Assembly (NCBI GenBank): GCA_020630715.1
Contig: JAHDIQ010000004.1
Location: 1 to 64,000 of the forward strand
Reading direction: 5' to 3'
Length of the DNA: 64,000 nt
DNA from: Nonlabens sp.
Lineage (GTDB): Bacteria > Bacteroidota > Bacteroidia > Flavobacteriales > Flavobacteriaceae
The notes below the pieces were generated by a model. It was not told where the DNA came from, did not search any database, and was given only the letters and a program-made list of their open reading frames with translations. Both the position numbers and the translations under genes were made by a program. Numbering within the stretch: position 1 is the stretch's first letter; each line of letters opens with the position of its first letter. Shown here one piece after another: positions 1-9,328 of the stretch.

Positions 1-56
1 TTATTCGTTATTCGTTATTCGTTATTCGTTATTCGTTATTCGTTATTCGTTATTCA
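1..56. repeat. 7-bp tandem repeat (TTATTCG)n, truncated by window start
   Basis: Seven consecutive TTATTCG units followed by TTATTCA. Confidence 0.95.
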
Positions 57-99
57 ATGCTCTCAACTGTCGCTCGAGGTCGCATTTGTGTTGTAATTG

Positions 100-390
100 T
101 CATCCTTTCAATAATTTCTCAAGCGCCGTAATATGTTCTTTAAAAGCAACTTTGCCTAAATCTGTTGCAATGTATTTGGTGTTTGGTTTACGACCTATAA
201 AACTTTTTTCTACACGTATATATTCATCTTTTTCTAATGCTTTAGCATGACTCGCTAGATTACCGTCAGTCACATCGAGTAACTCTTTCAGTTCTTTAAA
301 ATCGGCATGATCGTTTACTACTAGAACAGACATAATGCCTAGCCTAATACGATGATCAAATGCTTTATTTAATTTATTAATGAGACTCAT
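100..390 (-). CDS. Winged-helix transcriptional regulator (HTH_34/ArsR-like)
   Basis: 96 aa ORF; FDHRIRLGIMSVL...LKELLDVTDGNLASHAKALEKDEYIRVEKSFIGRKPNTKY wHTH pattern. Confidence 0.8.
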   Translation of the reverse strand: MSLINKLNKAFDHRIRLGIMSVLVVNDHADFKELKELLDVTDGNLASHAKALEKDEYIRVEKSFIGRKPNTKYIATDLGKVAFKEHITALEKLLKG

Positions 391-435
391 GAGTCTGTTA
401 TTGTTTTTTATTGGGCGAATTCAATCCGCTAAAGG

Positions 436-499
436 TTGTTGCTTCAACCTTAATTTTCAAAATTCACTAACCATTAACCATTAACCATTAACCATTAAC
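436..499. repeat. Intergenic repeat unit, copy A, with (ATTAACC)n tail
   Basis: TTGTTGCTTCAACCTTAATTTTCAAAATTCACTAACCATTAACC..., near-identical to 588-638. Confidence 0.85.
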
Positions 500-587
500 T
501 AATCGGCAGACTGAAGTCTACCGCTACGTAGTTCATTCGTCGCCTTACGGCGTTCTGTTTTTTTTGCGGAATAAATTCCGCCAAATA

Positions 588-638
588 TTGTTGCATCAAC
601 CTTAATTTTCAAAATTCATTAACCATTAACCATTAACT
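588..638. repeat. Intergenic repeat unit, copy B, with (ATTAACC)n tail
   Basis: TTGTTGCATCAACCTTAATTTTCAAAATTCATTAACCATTAACC..., near-identical to 436-499. Confidence 0.85.
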
Positions 639-639
639 A

Positions 640-1275
640 CTACTGATCATACTTAAAATGCATTACAGCACCATAAATGATATGACAAACCCCAAAACCT
701 AAAGCCCAAAAATACAATCCGTAACCTATGAATTGGGTGTTGATCATTCCTAAAGCGATACAAGTAATTCCTAAATACTTCACGGTTCCTATGGTATATT
801 TTGAAGCATTCACACAGGATAATCCATAAAAGATAAGCATTGCTGGTGCCACTAATCCTATCAGTTTATACTGCATTAATACGAGTACAAACAATCCACC
901 AGTCGCTAGCGGAATCAAAAAGTTGAGGACTAACCTACGCGACTGGCTGGACCAGATGTTTTGGTTGTGTTTTCTCGCTTTCTTTATCGTTAAAAAATAG
1001 GCGGTGATGATCGATAGTCCAGCAACGATTAAGGCAGTTCCTATAATAATTAATCCATGATTAGAAAGGATATCGCCAGCAGTTAACTTCTCGTAACTAA
1101 AGGTGTTGAAGTAAATCTTCTGCGTATTGATAATGTAAAAACCTACCGCGCTACCTATCAGTCCGTAGATTCCTGCCATAATTCCACTCATACCAGATAA
1201 GGAAATAAATCGCGTCGATTTATCCATGATGGTACGTATTTCTTTTAAGTCGTCTAGATACTTTTCTTTCGTCAT
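640..1275 (-). CDS. Hypothetical multi-pass membrane protein
   Basis: 211 aa with several hydrophobic segments; upstream of and co-directional with the wHTH regulator. Confidence 0.7.
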   Translation of the reverse strand: MTKEKYLDDLKEIRTIMDKSTRFISLSGMSGIMAGIYGLIGSAVGFYIINTQKIYFNTFSYEKLTAGDILSNHGLIIIGTALIVAGLSIITAYFLTIKKARKHNQNIWSSQSRRLVLNFLIPLATGGLFVLVLMQYKLIGLVAPAMLIFYGLSCVNASKYTIGTVKYLGITCIALGMINTQFIGYGLYFWALGFGVCHIIYGAVMHFKYDQ

Positions 1276-1362
1276 AATAAAGTACTTTGAAATACAAAGT
1301 AAAACTATTTTAATGATATAAGCACTATATTTTGGATAAAAAAATAGGGTTGTGGTGATTCC

Positions 1363-1376
1363 GCTTTCGCGAAAGC
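1363..1376. repeat. Dispersed palindrome GCTTTCGCGAAAGC (first of 11 exact copies)
   Basis: Exact copies read at 1363, 6518, 20335, 30068, 36427, 39042, 42859, 50083, 52100, 56471, 63747. Confidence 0.97.
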
Positions 1377-1399
1377 GAGATAACCGCTACTTTTAAGAC

Positions 1400-1759
1400 A
1401 TGAATCCAGCCCTAGAATATATTGATCAAACTCCAGAGCCTTATCGCAGTATCCTATTGCACTTACAATTACTAGTAGAAGCAACCATTCCTAGTGCTCA
1501 ATTAAAGTATAAGTGGCGATTACCTTTTTATTATCTAGATGAAAAAACCATGTTTTGTTTTTTTAATTTTAGAAAATCCTTTGTTGATTTAGGTCTAGCT
1601 TATGGTGATCAATTATCTAATAAACATGGCGCATTAGTAGCTGGCGAAGGAAGAAAAATGATGCGATCATTGCGGTTTTATACTCTAGAAGATATCGATG
1701 ATAGAATTGTGATAGAGACCTTACAAGAGCTTTACACATTGAGATCTAAATCAGTTTAA
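1400..1759 (+). CDS. DUF1801 domain-containing protein
   Basis: ORF; ...YKWRLPFYYLDEKTMFCFFNFRKSFVDLGLAYG pattern of the DUF1801/YdhG family. Confidence 0.65.
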   Translation: MNPALEYIDQTPEPYRSILLHLQLLVEATIPSAQLKYKWRLPFYYLDEKTMFCFFNFRKSFVDLGLAYGDQLSNKHGALVAGEGRKMMRSLRFYTLEDIDDRIVIETLQELYTLRSKSV

Positions 1760-2533
1760 ATGGCTAGAAATAGATCTAATATTTTAGGAGCATTATTGAT
1801 TTTAATACTTACCATAGTTTGCTGTGCGTACTTTTTTAAATCTGATCTTCGACGATTTTATGGTAATTATCGCAGTGCCAGAGCTTCTACGATTTACCTA
1901 GAATCCCAAATCACAAAATACGACGTGCATGGCATTGATGTTTCTCATCATCAAGGCAATATCGACTGGTCAGACGTGAAACATCCTGATAGTACTAAAC
2001 AAATTAATTTTGCTTTTATAAGAGCAAGTGTAGGACTGGATAAGGATAAAAAATTCAACCGCAACTGGATAAAAGCACGCAAGGCTGGAATAACTACCGG
2101 TGCTTATCATTACTATTGGGCAAATGTAAATAGTGCAAAACAAGCAAGTATGTTCACCTCGCAAGTGTCACTTAAAAAAGGTGATTTGCCACCAGTGCTG
2201 GATATTGAAGATACTTCTAGCGTTCAGGATAATGCATCTTTACGTAAAGGACTTAAGAATTGGATCAAAATAGTTGAAGCCCACTATGGCGTGAAACCCA
2301 TTATCTATACTGGCCAGAGCTATTTTGAAGACTATCTTGCACCAGATGATTACTTTAAAGACTATCCGCGATTATGGATAGCAAACTACAACTTTGTAGA
2401 TGAACCTGATGTGATTGATTGGGATTTTTGGCAATACAGCGATCGCATCCCTGTTAGTGGTATTGAAACTTTAGTTGATGGAAATGTGTTTAAAGGGAAT
2501 GATGTAGCTTTTAAGAATTTACTTATCCGCTAA
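1760..2533 (+). CDS. Glycoside hydrolase family 25 (lysozyme-type) membrane-anchored protein
   Basis: GIDVSHHQGNIDW, PPVLDIED, WQYSD motifs; N-terminal hydrophobic anchor. Confidence 0.9.
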   Translation: MARNRSNILGALLILILTIVCCAYFFKSDLRRFYGNYRSARASTIYLESQITKYDVHGIDVSHHQGNIDWSDVKHPDSTKQINFAFIRASVGLDKDKKFNRNWIKARKAGITTGAYHYYWANVNSAKQASMFTSQVSLKKGDLPPVLDIEDTSSVQDNASLRKGLKNWIKIVEAHYGVKPIIYTGQSYFEDYLAPDDYFKDYPRLWIANYNFVDEPDVIDWDFWQYSDRIPVSGIETLVDGNVFKGNDVAFKNLLIR

Positions 2534-3706
2534 TTACTGGTTCTCAAAAGGATTACTCCATTTAGGATTTGTATAGATATCATCACCGGTTAAGGTTTGT
2601 AAAAAATTAATGAGCGCTTGTTTGTCACTATTACTTAATTGTAACTGTTGTCCTATAGGACCATTAGGTCCAACACTTTGAAATAATAACGGATCTAATA
2701 GTTGTTGATTAGTCATATCAATATCGTTATAATGTTCTATCATTTCCATTAGTGAAGTGAATGAGCCGTTATGCATCATAGGTCCATTAAGGTTGCCACT
2801 AGGATTTTGTAAATCTCTTAAACTTGGTGAACGAGTGTTGGCGTGATCAAAAATATTTGGATCAGCAATTGTTGCGATTACTCCATTATTGTGTATATCA
2901 TCCTTTATAGCAAATTCTGGCGGTACATGACAACTTACACATCCCGCGCCGCCATTTTGTGGAGTTGTAGTAAAAAGAAATTTGCCTCGATTTTCCGACA
3001 TACTAAAATTAGGAAATGCAGGTCCAGGATCTCCAGTAAGTATCAGTCCTTGATCATATTTTGAGTCAAAAGATTGTATACTTAAAACAAATTGAGATAG
3101 TGTTTCTTGTAGTCTTTCTTCATTTATGGAAGTGTCTCCATATACATGATTAAATAGAATTCGATAATAATCGATTTCAGATAATTTAGTAAGTAAATCG
3201 TCAAAAGTAGGTGCTCCTTGTTCACCACTAAATCCCATTTCTGTGTGATCTTTTATGGGCTGGGTAACTTGACCTTCTAGTGAATTTACACGCTCATTCC
3301 AGAAGAAATTATTTCCAGGATGGAATCCTACGTTAACTAACCTCATACTGTGCCTACCGGTCACGCCGTTAACTCCTATACTGGCAATAGAATTATCACT
3401 AAAAGCAAGTTCCTGCTGGTGACAACTGGCGCAAGAGATAGAATTATCTGTAGATAGTTGTTTATCATAAAATAATACGCGTCCCAGTAATGCTTTTTTA
3501 TCCTCAATAGCATTCCCTTTATTTGAGAATCTAATATATGATGGAATGTTTTGATTGTTATAGGTCTCTGGAGAGCTTAAGTTGATATTATTACCAAAAA
3601 CACTTTCTAGTATAGCTTCGTCTGTAGGTTGATATTCATCTTGATTATTTTGACAAGAAAATAGTAGTAGAGCAAGAGCGATGAATGAAATGAACGGATA
3701 TTTCAT
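2534..3706 (-). CDS. Di-haem cytochrome c peroxidase / MauG-type lipoprotein
   Basis: Two CxxCH motifs (CASCH, CVSCH); lipobox LLLFSC. Confidence 0.9.
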   Translation of the reverse strand: MKYPFISFIALALLLFSCQNNQDEYQPTDEAILESVFGNNINLSSPETYNNQNIPSYIRFSNKGNAIEDKKALLGRVLFYDKQLSTDNSISCASCHQQELAFSDNSIASIGVNGVTGRHSMRLVNVGFHPGNNFFWNERVNSLEGQVTQPIKDHTEMGFSGEQGAPTFDDLLTKLSEIDYYRILFNHVYGDTSINEERLQETLSQFVLSIQSFDSKYDQGLILTGDPGPAFPNFSMSENRGKFLFTTTPQNGGAGCVSCHVPPEFAIKDDIHNNGVIATIADPNIFDHANTRSPSLRDLQNPSGNLNGPMMHNGSFTSLMEMIEHYNDIDMTNQQLLDPLLFQSVGPNGPIGQQLQLSNSDKQALINFLQTLTGDDIYTNPKWSNPFENQ

Positions 3707-3816
3707 AAAGAATTTTATCTATCAGACTAATTATACAGTGGTAAGTTTAAAGTTACATATTCAATAATTTATAATCGTCTGTTTTCTATAAAATTTAAAA
3801 ACACATTGTTTGATAA

Positions 3817-4635
3817 TTAGAACGATTTTATAGTTTTTCTAATAGTCACTAGACGCGATAATAGGCCTTCTAGATATTGAAGATCTAACATATTTGCACC
3901 ATCACTTTTTGCATTTGCAGGATCAAAATGAGTTTCAATAAACAATCCATCCACATCATTTACGATTCCTGCACGTGCTATGGTTTCAATCATATCTGGT
4001 CTTCCACCTGTAACACCGCTGGATTGATTAGGCTGTTGTAAACTATGTGTTACGTCCAAAACCGTAGGTGCAAATTGCTTCATCGTAGGAATACCTCTAA
4101 AATCCACAATCATATCCTGATAACCGAACATCGTTCCACGATCTGTGATCCATGCCTTATCACTACCAGAATCTTTGACCTTTTGCACTGCGTGTTGCAT
4201 CGCTTCTGGTGACATGAATTGGCCTTTTTTAAGATTCACCACTTTACCAGTTTGAGCAGCAGCAACCACTAGATCTGTTTGTCTTACAAGAAATGCAGGT
4301 ATTTGAAGCACATCTACATATGCTGCTGCCTTTGCAGCATCACTTACCTCATGAATATCTGTTACGGTAGGAACCTTGAAAGTTTCTGATACTTTACGCA
4401 GTATTTTAAGTGCTTTTTCATCACCTATACCAGTGAAACTATCGATACGACTGCGATTAGCTTTTTTAAAACTACCTTTAAAAACATAAGGAATCTTTAG
4501 ATCATCTGTGATGCGTACTACTCGTTCTGCAATGCGTAGTGCCATTTCTTCACTTTCAATGGCGCATGGTCCTGCAAGCAGGAAAAAGTTATCAGAATTG
4601 GTATGTTTAAGTTGAGGTATTTGTGATAAATCCAT
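3817..4635 (-). CDS. kdsA: 3-deoxy-8-phosphooctulonate synthase
   Basis: LAGPCAIESEEMAL, KGSFKKANRSRIDSF, TDRGTMFGYQDMIVDFRG motifs. Confidence 0.95.
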   Translation of the reverse strand: MDLSQIPQLKHTNSDNFFLLAGPCAIESEEMALRIAERVVRITDDLKIPYVFKGSFKKANRSRIDSFTGIGDEKALKILRKVSETFKVPTVTDIHEVSDAAKAAAYVDVLQIPAFLVRQTDLVVAAAQTGKVVNLKKGQFMSPEAMQHAVQKVKDSGSDKAWITDRGTMFGYQDMIVDFRGIPTMKQFAPTVLDVTHSLQQPNQSSGVTGGRPDMIETIARAGIVNDVDGLFIETHFDPANAKSDGANMLDLQYLEGLLSRLVTIRKTIKSF

Positions 4636-4644
4636 GTAGAATTT

Positions 4645-5049
4645 CTATTCTTCTTTTAATACTATTTTACGACCACTAGCTTCCCAGCTGCTTAATCCAC
4701 CATCGAGGTCGTAGATTTTTTTAAATCCTTTTTCTTCTAGGATTTTAGCACATTCTGCGCTTTGACCACCTCGGTTGCAGTAAACCATTACAGGTTGATC
4801 ATTATCTAATGTCGCGATTAGATCTTCCAAGTTTTCACTTTCTACTGGAATATTGATTGCGTTTGCGATATGCCCAGCTTCAAATTGTTGTGCAGACCTC
4901 ACATCTACCAGAACAGCTTCCTCGGCATCTAGCAAGGTTGCCGCTTCATCCGGATTAATGATTTGGATAGATCCTGCTTTTGCTTCAAAACAGCTATTTA
5001 AGCTAAAAATGCTTACCAATAGCAAACAAAGAAATAAGATTTTTTTCAT
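4645..5049 (-). CDS. Rhodanese-like lipoprotein
   Basis: Start moved to MKKILFLCLLLVSIFSLNSC (lipobox); VDVRSAQQFEAGHI, VMVYCNRGGQSAECAKIL. Confidence 0.85.
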   Translation of the reverse strand: MKKILFLCLLLVSIFSLNSCFEAKAGSIQIINPDEAATLLDAEEAVLVDVRSAQQFEAGHIANAINIPVESENLEDLIATLDNDQPVMVYCNRGGQSAECAKILEEKGFKKIYDLDGGLSSWEASGRKIVLKEE

Positions 5050-5051
5050 GG

Positions 5052-5366
5052 TTATGGTTGTGTTGTATCGCCGTCCCATTCAGAGAATCCACCTAATAAA
5101 TTATAAGTGGTTTCAAATCCCATCTGGTTCATGATCTGGCATGCCTGACCACTGCGCCCACCAGAGCGGCAATAGATATAATAGTTTTTTGATTTGTCTA
5201 GTTGTTCTAGAGCAGCCATCATTTCTTGAGGCTTAAAAATATCGTGATGCAATGCATTAGGTATCATACCTTCTGCCACTTCATCATCTGTACGTACATC
5301 AATGATTACAGCGTTGTCGTCTTGCGCTGTAAGTGATTTCCATTCTTCTTTTGTGATATCTTTCAT
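5052..5366 (-). CDS. Rhodanese-like domain protein
   Basis: VIIDVRTDDEVAEG...YYIYCRSGGRSGQA. Confidence 0.9.
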   Translation of the reverse strand: MKDITKEEWKSLTAQDDNAVIIDVRTDDEVAEGMIPNALHHDIFKPQEMMAALEQLDKSKNYYIYCRSGGRSGQACQIMNQMGFETTYNLLGGFSEWDGDTTQP

Positions 5367-5367
5367 A

Positions 5368-6810
5368 TTATAAAGTACAAGAGGCTGTTTCTACAATTTT
5401 TTGCGAGCCTAAGTTAGTCTTTTTTATCGCACCAAAACCACCTTCTACATTGGTCATGTTAGAAATTCCATTTGCCACTGCTATACTAGCAAAAATAACA
5501 GATCGATATCCACCAGCACAATGTACATGATAAGATTGTGATGCGTCTAATTCTTTAACAATCTCATGAACATCATCCAGCGGATGCATAGGAACATCTT
5601 CTAGATGTGCTTTTTCATATTCACCAGTTTTACGAGCGTCAATAGGGTTAGTAACCATTCCGTTTTGTAAACCATCTACAAATTCTTGAGCAGTTACATT
5701 TTGAATCCTTTGTGTTTTATATCCAGCGGCTTTCCAGTTTTCCATGCCACCATCTAGATAGCCTAATGAATTATCATATCCTACACGAGCCAGTCTAGTC
5801 ACTGTTTCTTCCTCACGACCTTGTGGTGCGACAAAAATAATTTTCTGATCGATGTCTTCTATTAAAGCACCTACCCATGGAGCAAACTGTCCATCCAGAC
5901 CTATAAACCACGATCCTGGAATACTTTCTTTAGTATACTCTTGCGCACTGCGCACATCTAGTACTAGGTAGTCAGGATCATCTGCTAGTGCTTTAAAACT
6001 TTTTGCATTCATAGCAGTGTTTCCACGACGTAAAATCTCGTCTATGCTAGAATTCACACCTTTATTCATCCATACATTTTTAGGAAAATAGGCTGGTGGT
6101 GGCGCGATACCAGAAGTAATTTCTTTGATAAAATCTTCTTTACTCAAATCACTGGCGAGCGCATAATTTGTTTTTTTCTGATTTCCCAAAGTGTCATAGG
6201 TTTCTTTACTCATGTTTTTACCGCATGCACTTCCTGCGCCATGTGCTGGATATACGGTAATATCATCTGGTAAAGGCATGATCTCGTTGCGTAAAGAGTC
6301 GTATAGATGTGCGGCTAGATCTTCTTGCGACATATCTGATTTTACTGCTAGATCTGGTCTTCCTACATCGCCTATAAATAAGGTGTCTCCTGTAAAAATA
6401 GCTTTCTCGTCACCGTTTTCATCTTGCAATAAGTAGCAGGATGATTCCATAGTATGACCTGGCGTGTGCAATAGGGTAAAGGTGAGATTTCCTACCTCAA
6501 ACTGTTGTTTGTGTTTCGCTTTCGCGAAAGCGTAACTAGTCACAGCATTAGGACCTAAAACGATCGTTGCACCAGTTTTATCTGCTAGATCAACGTGTCC
6601 ACTCACAAAATCTGCATGAAAGTGAGTTAGGAAAACGTATTTAATAGTGGCATTATCTGCAGCAGCACGATCTATATATTGTTGTACCTCGCGCAAGGGA
6701 TCAATAATCACAGCCTCACCAGCCGAAGCTATATAATAAGCACCTTGCGCCAGACATTTTGTATAATGTTGTTCTAAAACCATTCCCATAAACTTTGTGC
6801 AAAAATACAA
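5368..6810 (-). CDS. MBL-fold metallohydrolase with tandem rhodanese domains (persulfide-dioxygenase-like)
   Basis: THFHADFVSGH, TPGHTMESSCY, GDTLFIGDVGRPDL; two rhodanese regions. The called N-terminus may be a few codons too long. Confidence 0.85.
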   Translation of the reverse strand: MYFCTKFMGMVLEQHYTKCLAQGAYYIASAGEAVIIDPLREVQQYIDRAAADNATIKYVFLTHFHADFVSGHVDLADKTGATIVLGPNAVTSYAFAKAKHKQQFEVGNLTFTLLHTPGHTMESSCYLLQDENGDEKAIFTGDTLFIGDVGRPDLAVKSDMSQEDLAAHLYDSLRNEIMPLPDDITVYPAHGAGSACGKNMSKETYDTLGNQKKTNYALASDLSKEDFIKEITSGIAPPPAYFPKNVWMNKGVNSSIDEILRRGNTAMNAKSFKALADDPDYLVLDVRSAQEYTKESIPGSWFIGLDGQFAPWVGALIEDIDQKIIFVAPQGREEETVTRLARVGYDNSLGYLDGGMENWKAAGYKTQRIQNVTAQEFVDGLQNGMVTNPIDARKTGEYEKAHLEDVPMHPLDDVHEIVKELDASQSYHVHCAGGYRSVIFASIAVANGISNMTNVEGGFGAIKKTNLGSQKIVETASCTL

Positions 6811-6881
6811 TTTTGCTAAGCTTTAAAACAGAAAACCCTATGCGTAAACATAGGGTTGCTATAAGAAAAATTGATAGTTGC

Positions 6882-7577
6882 TTAAGCTTTGATAGAACAG
6901 CCTATGGCTACCGTTTTGGTTTGTTTGATAGGTTCATTTGCAATAAGCGCATTTACGGCATCACGTAAATAGTCATTCTTAATTGCGTTAGCATCCTTAT
7001 GATTATCGTCTATGGCGCCTATGTATTTCACTACATTATTACCTTCTTCTTTTTTTAACAAATAGACATGAGGTGTTTTTGTAGCTCCGTATTGTGGATA
7101 TATTTTTTGACCAGCGTCAAATAAATACGGGAATGTAAAACCTTTCTCGCCAGCACGTTTTTTCATGTTTTCAAAACTATCCTCTGCATACGATTCAGGA
7201 TTGTTAGGATTGATAGCGATAACTGGATATCCTTGTGTTTTAAATTCTTTATCCAGTGCGATGATGCGGTCTTCATAGGCTACAGAATAAGGACAGTGGT
7301 TGCAGGTGAAGATCACGATATATCCATCTGCATCTGGGAAATCTCTTAAAGAAACCATAGAATCATCAATGTTCTTTAATCTAAAGTCTGTTGCAATGTC
7401 ACCTATGTCGTAACCTTTTGATTTAACAGGTGGTTTTATGGCTGTTGTGTTCGTGCTAGATTCTTGATCACTAAAGCTTTCACTTTCAGTGTTTTCTACA
7501 TTAGTGTAAGCCATAACGCCTATTACGACTGCTAGACCAAATATGGCTACTGTGGTTAATATTTTAAGAGTTTTCAT
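6882..7577 (-). CDS. Thioredoxin/peroxiredoxin-like family protein
   Basis: GDIATDFRLKNIDD...VIFTCNHCPYSVAYEDRI. Confidence 0.85.
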   Translation of the reverse strand: MKTLKILTTVAIFGLAVVIGVMAYTNVENTESESFSDQESSTNTTAIKPPVKSKGYDIGDIATDFRLKNIDDSMVSLRDFPDADGYIVIFTCNHCPYSVAYEDRIIALDKEFKTQGYPVIAINPNNPESYAEDSFENMKKRAGEKGFTFPYLFDAGQKIYPQYGATKTPHVYLLKKEEGNNVVKYIGAIDDNHKDANAIKNDYLRDAVNALIANEPIKQTKTVAIGCSIKA

Positions 7578-7587
7578 AATATGTTAT

Positions 7588-8073
7588 TTACAAAAAAGGT
7601 TCTATGGCATCTTCTAACTCGTCATAAGTAAATGACTGATTATAAAATCGTTTATCTGTTTTATTCTTAATTAAGGTTACTGGAATCGCTCCATCCCAGT
7701 GCGCATCTACCAGCGGAATCCATTCTGCTGCATAAGGATGCGTCATTAATTTTACCTGTGATTGAATCTCATTAGTAGCTAGAAAAGGATTTACTAGTTG
7801 TTCTAGATTTTCCTCATCATCTAGTGAGATTAAAATCACCTCTACATCATCACCATATTGCGCCTGTAATTTCTCAAAGGCAGGCAATTCTTCCACGCAA
7901 GGTTTACACCAAGTCGCCCAGAAGTTGATTACCTGTACTTTATCGCCACTGTTACTAGTGGTAATTTTAGTAAATTCTTCTAGGTCAATTAGCTGCGCTG
8001 TTTGTGGAACAGGCTTTTCACAAGCTGTAACTACAAACAATAACGATATCAAGATAATCAGACGTTTCATCAT
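7588..8073 (-). CDS. TlpA-family thioredoxin-like lipoprotein
   Basis: FWATWCKPCVEELPAF; lipobox LLFVVTAC. Confidence 0.9.
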   Translation of the reverse strand: MMKRLIILISLLFVVTACEKPVPQTAQLIDLEEFTKITTSNSGDKVQVINFWATWCKPCVEELPAFEKLQAQYGDDVEVILISLDDEENLEQLVNPFLATNEIQSQVKLMTHPYAAEWIPLVDAHWDGAIPVTLIKNKTDKRFYNQSFTYDELEDAIEPFL

Positions 8074-8190
8074 TGCAAAAATATTGAAGCCACTAAGGAA
8101 TCAATATTTTTTAACGACAATTAGTAGTGTGTTGTTAAAATGTCTTAAGTAATCGTTTAATTGTGAGCTAATTTCCTTAAAAATTAACAG

Positions 8191-8685
8191 TTACATAGGG
8201 ATGTTGCGTTTCATTTTTTCAACGATCTTAAAGGCTGCCGGACAGATCGCCGTGTTTTTTACGGTAAGAGTTCCTATTTGCTGAATCTTACGACGGTCTG
8301 TATGTGGATATTCTCTACAAGCTTTAGGACGCACGTCATATATAGAACAATAGTTGTCTGCTCCTAGAAAATGACAAGGCGTTTGTTGCAGTACGTAATC
8401 GTTATCTTCATCGATGCGCAAGTATTCATCAATAAAATCGCTAGGCTTCATTTTAAAATGCCTAGCGATTCTATCAATATCTTTATGTGTAAATAGTGGA
8501 CCTGTAGTTTTACAACAGTTTGCACAAGTAAGGCAATCTACTTCTTCAAAAGTTTCCTCATGTAAAGCGAGAACCTTACGATCTAGGTCTTTAGGTGCTT
8601 TTTTTTTGAGCTTTTTAAAGTATTGCTGGTTTTCTTTTTTCTTTTGGGCAGCCAGCGCTGGTAAAGATTGCAGGAATTCTTCCAT
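8191..8685 (-). CDS. YkgJ-family cysteine cluster protein
   Basis: CLTCANCCKTTGP...CHFLGADNYCSIYDVRPKACREYPHT. Confidence 0.9.
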   Translation of the reverse strand: MEEFLQSLPALAAQKKKENQQYFKKLKKKAPKDLDRKVLALHEETFEEVDCLTCANCCKTTGPLFTHKDIDRIARHFKMKPSDFIDEYLRIDEDNDYVLQQTPCHFLGADNYCSIYDVRPKACREYPHTDRRKIQQIGTLTVKNTAICPAAFKIVEKMKRNIPM

Positions 8686-9248
8686 TAACCACAGTTACCC
8701 ATAGGCATAGAGCTAGAGTAACCCATTTCTTTAAGCTGTGCGGTTACTTCACAAAATAATTCACGTGACCAGTACATACTAGCACTTTCTTTTGCTTTAT
8801 TAATGCGATCAATACGGCCGTAAAGCTTAGTACCGGTATTAGATTTTCTAAAGCTGTCAAACGCCATTTTATCTTGCTCGCTCATAGCGTTTGGATTTTC
8901 CTTTAATTGTTTTCCAGCGTTGCTCGTGTAAAATTCAATAAGGTTGCTTAGATCTTGTTTATCGTCAAAAATACTGCGGTATTCACTAGCGAGTATTCCT
9001 TTTAATTTTGCTACAGAGCCACCTTTATTTGCAGCTAATTTTTCCCACACCGTTGCTGGTACTTCTTGCGTTTGATAAGCATCTTTTATCATTTTAAGCA
9101 TTCCGTCGTAGGCGGCTTCATATTCTGTATCAATTCCAGATACTTTAAAGTATTCCATCATTAAGGATTGATAAGATTGTTGTGATTGCGCTTTTGCAAA
9201 AGCAGAACCTAACACGGCTACAGCAATAATAAGTACTAATTTTTTCAT
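8685..9248 (-). CDS. DUF2059 domain-containing secreted protein
   Basis: Start moved to MKKLVLIIAVAVLGSAFAKAQ (signal peptide); body matches the DUF2059 style. Confidence 0.75.
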   Translation of the reverse strand: MKKLVLIIAVAVLGSAFAKAQSQQSYQSLMMEYFKVSGIDTEYEAAYDGMLKMIKDAYQTQEVPATVWEKLAANKGGSVAKLKGILASEYRSIFDDKQDLSNLIEFYTSNAGKQLKENPNAMSEQDKMAFDSFRKSNTGTKLYGRIDRINKAKESASMYWSRELFCEVTAQLKEMGYSSSMPMGNCG

Positions 9249-9328
9249 GGGTTGTTTATTTACAAGATGCCTTTTCAAGGATCGTTCCAAAAATACGATA
9301 CTTGGTTTTAAAGTGAAATTTTAAATTT

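Noticed and set aside
1-640. Possible CRISPR-like array because of repeated units
   Set aside because: Units are 7-bp contiguous tandem repeats without spacers; no cas genes in the window.
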